A stretch of 12,668 bases of DNA from an uncultured Porphyromonas sp. Lineage in GTDB: Bacteria > Bacteroidota > Bacteroidia > Bacteroidales > Porphyromonadaceae. The stretch is from NCBI RefSeq assembly GCF_947254915.1, contig NZ_CAMYEZ010000058.1, forward strand, positions 1 through 12,668. Reading direction: 5' to 3'. Shown here in pieces: positions 6,423 through 10,971 of the stretch. The number at the start of each line of letters is the position of its first letter. The stretch's first letter is position 1. Made by a program: the position numbers and the translations under genes. The notes below the pieces were generated by a model. The model worked only from the letters and a program-made list of their open reading frames with translations. It ran no database searches and was not told where the DNA came from.

Positions 6423-7493
6423 ATGACACAAGAGACTATACAAATGCTCCCAGAGTGGGCGCCACAAGATGCGATCCTCCTCGCCTGGCCTCACAGCCAG
6501 AGCGACTGGGCTCCGATCCTACACGAGGTACAGCGCACCTACTGCAACATTATCGAGCAGGTGACACGCTTCGAGCCTGTCGTGCTACTCGTGCCAAAGG
6601 ATCCAAACGAGTATGCCTCTCTGCCGTCGGAGCTACGCTCGCGCTGTCTGCTCGTCCCCTGCCCTACCAATGATACGTGGTGCCGTGACTACGGTCCGCT
6701 GGCTCTCCAGAGTCCTAGTGGCGCACGCGTCCTCGTTGACTTCACCTTCAACGCATGGGGTGGTAAGTTTGTCTCGGCACTTGACAATTTGGTGGTGCGT
6801 CGCCTCATAATGAAAGAACTCTTTGCGCTGGATGTCGCTTACTTTGAGGCATCAAGTTTAACCTTCGAGGGGGGAGCTTTGGAGTGCAATGGCGAGGGCC
6901 TTCTCTTGACCACCAAATCCTGCGTAGAGGATCCGCTTCGCAATCCGCATCTCTGCGAGACTCCTTATATATATGAGGCACTGCTACAATGTCTCGGTCT
7001 GACCGACTACTGCTCGCTCAAAGTCGCTCCCCTACCGGGCGATGACACCGATGGACATATAGACACGATCGCCCGCTTCGTCGACCCCGACACCATTATC
7101 TATGTCTCCCCGAGCGACCCTACGGCGCAAAGCTTCGCCGCCTTGACACAGCTAGAGCGTCAGCTACAAGAGCTAGCTCGTCAGCGTCCCGCCTTGCGAC
7201 TGATCGCCTTGCCCGATGTGGGCGACTTCCCCTCACGCTATGAGACTGATTGCCTCATACCAGCCACCTATGCGAACTTCCTCCTCGTCAACGGCGCACT
7301 CCTGCTCCCCATCTACGGGCGCAGCACCGACAGCGAGGCGCAGCGCATCCTCCAGCAAGCACTACCTCACCTCGAGGTCGTGCCAATAGACTGCTCCATA
7401 CTGGTCGAGCAGCACGGTAGCCTGCACTGCATCTCCATGCAAATACCGCAAGGCTTCCTCAATCCTTCACTCCTAGACACCATAACAAGATGA
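6423..7493 (+). CDS. aguA: Agmatine deiminase
   Basis: The enzyme hydrolyses agmatine to N-carbamoylputrescine and ammonia in the cytoplasm. The 356-residue length is normal for the PAD_porph/agmatine deiminase family of guanidine-modifying enzymes. Visible landmarks are AWPH (21-24), the substrate-binding TNDTWCRDYGP block with Asp89, LTFEGGALECNGEG (146-159), DTDGHIDTIARF with the catalytic His212, and HGSLHC with the nucleophile Cys336. Many relatives have GGGNIHC at the last site; here it reads QHGSLHC, a mild change that keeps His and Cys. There is no signal peptide, and aguB follows with a 4-base overlap, so I prefer agmatine deiminase over the secreted Porphyromonas peptidylarginine deiminase. 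The start is 15 bases after the DUF4249 stop. Confidence 0.93.
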   Translation: MTQETIQMLPEWAPQDAILLAWPHSQSDWAPILHEVQRTYCNIIEQVTRFEPVVLLVPKDPNEYASLPSELRSRCLLVPCPTNDTWCRDYGPLALQSPSGARVLVDFTFNAWGGKFVSALDNLVVRRLIMKELFALDVAYFEASSLTFEGGALECNGEGLLLTTKSCVEDPLRNPHLCETPYIYEALLQCLGLTDYCSLKVAPLPGDDTDGHIDTIARFVDPDTIIYVSPSDPTAQSFAALTQLERQLQELARQRPALRLIALPDVGDFPSRYETDCLIPATYANFLLVNGALLLPIYGRSTDSEAQRILQQALPHLEVVPIDCSILVEQHGSLHCISMQIPQGFLNPSLLDTITR

Positions 7494-8365
7494 AAGTAGG
7501 TATCATACAGCAGCACAACGGTGCTGACCATACGGACAATATCCACCGCCTCCAAGAGCGCATCCGCCAGCTAGCCCACGAAGGGGCCGATCTGATCGTC
7601 CTACAAGAGCTACACAACGGACTGTACTTCTGCCAAACCGAAGACGTCGCTCTCTTTGACCAAGCGGAGACGATACCCGGTCCATCCACCGAAAGCTTCG
7701 GAGCCTTGGCTCGTGAACTGGGCGTCGTGATCGTCCTCTCACTCTTTGAGAAGCGCGCCACGGGTCTTTACCACAACACCGCCGTAGTGCTCGAGCGAGA
7801 CGGCTCCATAGCAGGTCGCTATCGCAAGATGCACATACCGGACGACCCCGCCTACTACGAGAAGTTTTACTTCACTCCTGGCGACCTAGGCTTTGAGCCG
7901 ATCAACACCTCCGTTGGTCGCCTCGGCATCCTCATTTGCTGGGATCAGTGGTACCCCGAGGCTGCACGGCTTATGGCTCTCAAGGGCGCCGAGCTACTCA
8001 TCTACCCGACCGCCATCGGCACCGCTGCCTACGACACGCCCGAAGAGCAGCAGCGCCAGATCGATGCGTGGCAACTGGTGCAGCGTGGTCATGCCGTCGC
8101 CAACAACCTCCCCGTCATTGCGGTGAATCGTGTCGGCTACGAGCCCGACCCCTCAGGTGTCACCGAGGGGATACAGTTTTGGGGTCACAGCTTCGTCACA
8201 GGTCAGCAGGGCGAGATACTTTGCGATCTGAGTCAGACCGAGGAAGCGGGTGCCGTCATCGAGCTCGACCTAGAGCGCACCGAGCTCGTCCGATGCTGGT
8301 GGCCTTACCTGCGTGATCGGCGCATAGATAGCTACGGAGAGATCACCCGTCGCTACATTGATTGA
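7490..8365 (+). CDS. aguB: N-carbamoylputrescine amidase
   Basis: This 291-residue nitrilase-superfamily amidohydrolase converts N-carbamoylputrescine to putrescine, CO2 and ammonia. The catalytic triad is visible: Glu40 in LIVLQELHNG, Lys113 in YRKMHIPDD and Cys150 in GILICWDQWYPEAAR. The motif ICWDQWYPEAAR and the YYEKFYFTPGD segment are typical of the plant-type AguB branch. Its ATG overlaps the aguA stop (ATGA, 7490-7493), which suggests translational coupling and makes the pathway assignment firm. No terminator is visible in the 111 bases to the next gene, which has its own promoter-like box. Confidence 0.94.
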   Translation: MKVGIIQQHNGADHTDNIHRLQERIRQLAHEGADLIVLQELHNGLYFCQTEDVALFDQAETIPGPSTESFGALARELGVVIVLSLFEKRATGLYHNTAVVLERDGSIAGRYRKMHIPDDPAYYEKFYFTPGDLGFEPINTSVGRLGILICWDQWYPEAARLMALKGAELLIYPTAIGTAAYDTPEEQQRQIDAWQLVQRGHAVANNLPVIAVNRVGYEPDPSGVTEGIQFWGHSFVTGQQGEILCDLSQTEEAGAVIELDLERTELVRCWWPYLRDRRIDSYGEITRRYID

Positions 8366-8418
8366 GCCATTTGTCAAGGTCAAAAAGGCAAAAGAGTGAT
8401 TTATTCCTCCGAAACTGC

Positions 8419-8426
8419 TAACTTTG
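8419..8426 (+). promoter_or_regulatory. Likely -7 box upstream of the TPR gene
   Basis: TAACTTTG matches TAnnTTTG, 51 bases before the TPR start codon. No clear TTTG lies at the expected -33 position, so the call rests on the -7 box and its place between genes. Confidence 0.45.
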
Positions 8427-8476
8427 CAGGCAATAGCTCATTCCACATAGAATAACATAAAACGAATTGATATAGT

Positions 8477-9166
8477 ATGGCATTAAAAGAATCCGGGTCA
8501 CAAGGCTCTCACCACTCTGAGGAGATCGTGTCTCGTAGCGAGCGTTTCATTGAGAAGTACAGCAAGACCATCATATGGTGTGTGCTGGGCATCATCGTGC
8601 TAGGTGTGGGCATCTGGCTCTACATAGACAAGGTGGTCAAGCCCCGTGGTGACAAGGCAGCTGCAGAGCTATACCTTGCTGAGGAGCAGTTTATGGCAGG
8701 TGCTGATAGCGCTGCGCTCAACGCTCCTGCGGCTGGAGCCATGGGACTCCTAGCGATTGCAGACAAGTATAGTAGCACTGATGCTGGCAAGCTGGCTCAC
8801 GCCTATGCTGGTATTATCTACTACGACGAGGGCAAGTACGAGGAGGCTATCCGTGAGCTCAAAGAGTTCAAGGCTAAGGAGAAGATGGTCGCTCCCTCTA
8901 TCACCCGTCTCATCGGCGACTGCTACGTAGAGCTAGGCAAGTACGACGAAGCTGCCAAGTACTTTATGGACGCTGCCAAGGCTGCCGACAACCCCGTCAT
9001 CTCTCCGAGCTGTCTCATCAAGGCAGGCCATGTCTACGAGGAGTTAGGTCAGTATGACAAGGCACTCAAAGCTTACAAAGAGATCCAGGAGAAGTACTAC
9101 ACAGCGCCTGAATCTGAGAGCATCGAGGCTTCGATCATACGCGTAGAGGCTAAGCTTAAGAAGTAG
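8477..9166 (+). CDS. Membrane-anchored tetratricopeptide-repeat protein
   Basis: This 229-residue protein has a charged cytoplasmic N-terminus (about 1-30), one membrane helix (IIWCVLGIIVLGVGIWLYI, 32-50) and a periplasmic helical part. TPR units are visible at about 105-133 (AHAYAGIIYYDEGKYEEAIRE), 142-170 (IGDCYVELGKYDEAAKYFMDA) and 179-208 (IKAGHVYEELGQYDKALKAYKEI). The layout of a short N-tail, one helix and TPRs resembles the YfgM-like group, which assists envelope proteins, but it could be any TPR scaffold. It precedes ribH, a neighbour pair I believe is common in Bacteroidetes. The 143-base spacer to ribH holds a long inverted repeat that could separate their expression. Confidence 0.88.
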   Translation: MALKESGSQGSHHSEEIVSRSERFIEKYSKTIIWCVLGIIVLGVGIWLYIDKVVKPRGDKAAAELYLAEEQFMAGADSAALNAPAAGAMGLLAIADKYSSTDAGKLAHAYAGIIYYDEGKYEEAIRELKEFKAKEKMVAPSITRLIGDCYVELGKYDEAAKYFMDAAKAADNPVISPSCLIKAGHVYEELGQYDKALKAYKEIQEKYYTAPESESIEASIIRVEAKLKK

Positions 9167-9169
9167 AAA

Positions 9170-9304
9170 CTTAGAGGTTAGACTTTAGAAGTTAGAGATT
9201 AGAAGCAAGAGATTAGACTTCCGATCACTCCGATCCACTCCGATAGCTCTGATCCCTTCGATCTCTAACTTCTAAAGTCTAATCTCTAACCTCTAATCTC
9301 TAAA
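9170..9304. repeat. YTCTAAY heptamer arrays in inverted orientation, copy 3
   Basis: Seven reversed units (9170-9218, one degenerate) face six forward units (9263-9304). Positions 9178-9199 and 9261-9282 are exact reverse complements over 22 bases, giving a long hairpin with a 61-base loop. The loop contains a second repeat, TCCGATCAC-type units with a step of 9-10 bases (about 9220-9262). The array ends five bases before the ribH start codon, so it forms the whole TPR-ribH spacer and would be the ribH leader in a joint transcript. It has no T-run typical of a terminator. Confidence 0.8.
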
Positions 9305-9309
9305 AACCC

Positions 9310-9816
9310 ATGTCTTCACAACTCCACAGCCAGCAGACACCGGCTCACTACACGCTTCAGCACAGACACACGGCGGACATACGTCGCATCGCTGTCGTTT
9401 ACTCCGAATGGAATGCTGAGATCACCCACGCACTCCGCGACGGAGCTGTCACGACACTCCTAGAGTGCGGTCTAGAGCGCCAGCAGATTGAGACCTTCTC
9501 CGTGCCAGGGGCCTTTGAGCTCACCTACACGGCGAATCTACTCAGTGAGGCGACCCAACCCTACGATGCTATCATCATCATTGGTTGCGTCATACGTGGC
9601 GAGACTTCGCACTACGACCTCATCTGCAACAGCGTCACCGAGGGTGCTACCGAGCTTAACCTACGAGGCAAGGCGCCCGTCATCTTCGGTCTAGTCACCG
9701 TTGAGAACATTGCGCAGGCTCGTGCCCGCTCTGGTGGTGCCGTAGGTAACAAAGGCTCCGAGTGCGCCATCGCTGCGCTCCAGATGATCGACATCAGAGC
9801 TGCGATACAAGGGTAA
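9310..9816 (+). CDS. ribH: 6,7-dimethyl-8-ribityllumazine synthase
   Basis: The enzyme joins 5-amino-6-ribitylaminouracil with 3,4-dihydroxy-2-butanone 4-phosphate in the penultimate step of riboflavin synthesis, in the cytoplasm, usually as a large oligomer. The 168-residue protein shows the family blocks in order: VVYSEWNAEIT (29-39), SVPGAFELT (64-72), GCVIRGETSHYDLIC (92-106) with catalytic His101, PVIFGLVTVEN (123-133) and NKGSECAIAALQM (147-159). The first 24 residues are a poorly conserved extension, as in other Bacteroidetes homologues. No FMN riboswitch is seen upstream; the leader is the heptamer inverted repeat. A strong terminator follows 22 bases after the stop. Confidence 0.95.
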   Translation: MSSQLHSQQTPAHYTLQHRHTADIRRIAVVYSEWNAEITHALRDGAVTTLLECGLERQQIETFSVPGAFELTYTANLLSEATQPYDAIIIIGCVIRGETSHYDLICNSVTEGATELNLRGKAPVIFGLVTVENIAQARARSGGAVGNKGSECAIAALQMIDIRAAIQG

Positions 9817-9837
9817 CGACCCGACCTATATACCGAC

Positions 9838-9873
9838 AAGTCCCTAGTGCTATCTCTAGCGCTAGGGACTTTT
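9838..9873 (+). terminator. Intrinsic terminator of ribH
   Basis: AAGTCCCTAGTGCTA (9838-9852) pairs with TAGCGCTAGGGACTT (9857-9871) over 15 pairs with a single G-U and a TCTC loop. It is followed by TTATTATTT. The sequence is nearly symmetric, so it may work in both directions. Confidence 0.85.
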
Positions 9874-9961
9874 ATTATTTCAGGGCATAGGACGTATCGC
9901 TCGTATCACACTGTCTCCATAGCACATACGAGTTCCAAAAGTAGTTCCCCTCTTCAGACTG

Positions 9962-9992
9962 TTGCATATATGAAGAATAAGTCTTACCTTTG
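9962..9992 (+). promoter_or_regulatory. Strong Bacteroidetes-type promoter
   Basis: TTG (9962-9964), a spacer of exactly 20 bases, then TACCTTTG (9985-9992), a full match to the -7 box. It is the best promoter in the window and precedes a very short terminated unit. Confidence 0.7.
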
Positions 9993-9997
9993 CAACG

Positions 9998-10061
9998 TGT
10001 TTTTCATGGTGTTAGATTTTAAGGTTAATGAGAAGGGGCTGTCTTAGGACAGCCCTTTTTT
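9998..10061 (+). ncRNA. Short terminated transcript: small RNA or 13-residue peptide leader
   Basis: The promoter at 9962-9992 and the terminator at 10033-10061 define a transcript of about 60 bases. Within it an ATG at 10006 opens MVLDFKVNEKGLS and stops at TAG, which lies in the loop of the terminator hairpin. The ATG has no clear ribosome-binding site. The unit could be a stand-alone small RNA, a tiny peptide gene, or an attenuated leader whose gene has been lost, since no good gene follows for about 670 bases. I have the impression that similar leader sequence recurs in Bacteroidales, but this is unverified memory. Confidence 0.45.
10033..10061 (+). terminator. Intrinsic terminator of the short unit
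   Basis: GGGCTGTC (10036-10043), loop TTAG, GACAGCCC (10048-10055), then a run of six T. One G-U and two A-T pairs extend the stem outward into the T-run. Confidence 0.88.
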
Positions 10062-10280
10062 ATTGTATCTACCCCTTGGAGCTATATTTCTGAGGAGCAC
10101 AGATGGGATAGCTCTCAGGGCTGATGCGTTATATCTCGGTACTCCACTAACTACGCTTGACAACAAGTCTAGGATATATCGATTGAGCCTGGCTTCATCG
10201 CACTGTCAATACTCATACATCTTCGCTAAGTCCGATATCTCCCAAGGAATTTCCCAATAGCTCACAAGAAAACAAAAACT
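10062..10280. other. Spacer without a supported gene
   Basis: This 219-base stretch follows the short-unit terminator. It contains a 65-codon open frame (10063-10260) with no recognisable motif and no plausible promoter or start context, so I do not call it a gene. No strong hairpin or known RNA is seen. It leads into the repeat element at 10281. Confidence 0.5.
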
Positions 10281-10370
10281 CTCCACAGAGCTGGGAAATG
10301 AAACTTCGGAAGAATGAAATGAAAGTTCGGAAGAATGAAATGAAAGTTCCGAAGAATTTTTCGTTTCCTC
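10281..10370 (+). repeat. Dispersed element with three 21-base units, copy 2
   Basis: CTCCACAGAG (10281-10290) is followed by three tandem 21-base units at 10300-10320, 10321-10341 and 10342-10362. Each begins GAAAGTTCGGAAGAAT or a close variant; the third ends differently. Copy 1 is at 2505-2613 in the opposite orientation. The right-hand CTCCGTGGAG arm of copy 1 has no equivalent here, so this copy looks truncated or degenerate at its 3' side. Confidence 0.75.
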
Positions 10371-10490
10371 GCTAATAATCCAGAATATCTACGGATGAAT
10401 TTCCCGATTTCCTCCACCTTCCGAATTCTTTCATTGAGGTGTAGATGCACCCGTCCGCCCCGGGGCAGCTCTACTCTGAGATATTTTCAT

Positions 10491-10498
10491 TACCTTTG
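10491..10498 (+). promoter_or_regulatory. Likely -7 box of the thiamine operon
   Basis: TACCTTTG matches TAnnTTTG and lies eight bases before the first pairing base of the TPP riboswitch at 10506, so transcription would start right at the aptamer. No clear -33 TTTG is seen. Confidence 0.6.
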
Positions 10499-10505
10499 CA
10501 TCAGA

Positions 10506-10590
10506 CTCTTAGGGGTGCCACAGTGCGACTGCGTGGTGGCTGAGATGAGACCCTCGACCTGATCCAGATAATACTGGCGTAGGCAAAGAG
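10506..10590 (+). promoter_or_regulatory. TPP riboswitch (THI element)
   Basis: The conserved blocks are present in order: AGGGGTGCC (10511-10519), GGCTGAGATGAGACCC (10538-10553), and CCTGATCCAGATAATA with CTGGCGTAGGCAA (10558-10586). A P1 stem can form between CTCTT (10506-10510) and AAGAG (10586-10590). The aptamer binds thiamine pyrophosphate and should lower thiSC expression when it is plentiful. The presence of an intrinsic terminator before thiS points to control at transcription. The 80 bases between aptamer and terminator include a GCCAAG/CTTGGC hairpin (10640-10659). I could not resolve the exact switching helix. Confidence 0.95.
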
Positions 10591-10670
10591 AACAACTACA
10601 CGCTGACCGTGCAGACTCTCATACTGGGACACCCTACTTGCCAAGACCTTGAGCTTGGCGGTACACACTA

Positions 10671-10720
10671 AGAGTTTTACATACCAGACTGATGAAGGTA
10701 TGTAGGCTCTTTTTCTTTTT
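10671..10720 (+). terminator. Intrinsic terminator of the riboswitch expression platform
   Basis: TACATACC (10678-10685) pairs with GGTATGTA (10697-10704), with outer AGAG (10671-10674) and CTCT (10707-10710) pairs around a small internal loop. The stem is followed by TTTTCTTTTT. It ends 10 bases before the thiS start codon. Confidence 0.8.
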
Positions 10721-10729
10721 ATATGGCTT

Positions 10730-10930
10730 ATGCAAGTAACGATCAATAAGACTCCACACGACCTGCCGGCAGGAACCTCGCTACTAGAGGCAGTATCACC
10801 TGTTGTCGCTACGCTCGACCACACGGCGCTAGCGGTCAATCATCGTGTCATACCACGTGATGCCTGGCCTACACACCATCTCTGCGAGGGTGATGCCGTC
10901 ATGATCATTACCGCAGCTATGGGTGGCTAA
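10730..10930 (+). CDS. thiS: Sulfur carrier protein ThiS
   Basis: This 66-residue ubiquitin-like carrier is activated at its C-terminal Gly-Gly and delivers sulfur to ThiG for the thiazole ring of thiamine. It shows MQVTINKTP at the N-terminus, ALAVNHRVIPRDAW (33-46), LCEGDAVMIITA (51-62) and the required terminal GG (65-66). The length is typical. The gene lies just after the riboswitch terminator and 41 bases before thiC, so both are under TPP control. An out-of-frame ATG at 10723 stops quickly and is not a competing start for this frame. Confidence 0.95.
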   Translation: MQVTINKTPHDLPAGTSLLEAVSPVVATLDHTALAVNHRVIPRDAWPTHHLCEGDAVMIITAAMGG

Positions 10931-10971
10931 GTCACATCTCTTCTTCCAAACACACTTAATCTCTTTACTCT

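Noticed and set aside
6423..7493. Porphyromonas-type peptidylarginine deiminase (virulence factor)
   Set aside because: There is no signal peptide or C-terminal secretion domain, the length is that of agmatine deiminase, and aguB overlaps the stop codon.
7936..8316. 126-codon frame overlapping aguB in another frame
   Set aside because: The aguB frame carries the nitrilase catalytic residues; the arginine-rich overlapping product is typical of a shifted GC-rich frame.
9167..9309. FMN riboswitch upstream of ribH
   Set aside because: None of the conserved RFN blocks are present; the spacer consists of short-period repeats.
9847..10047. 66-codon plus-strand open frame after ribH
   Set aside because: It starts inside the ribH terminator and runs across the promoter of the short unit. 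Only its last 13 codons are worth considering, as a separate micropeptide.
10300..10362. CRISPR array
   Set aside because: The 21-base units are directly adjacent without unique spacers, there are only three, and no cas genes are present.
10262..10450. Minus-strand open frame with repeated FHFILP peptide
   Set aside because: It is the opposite-strand reading of the second copy of the same 21-base repeat.
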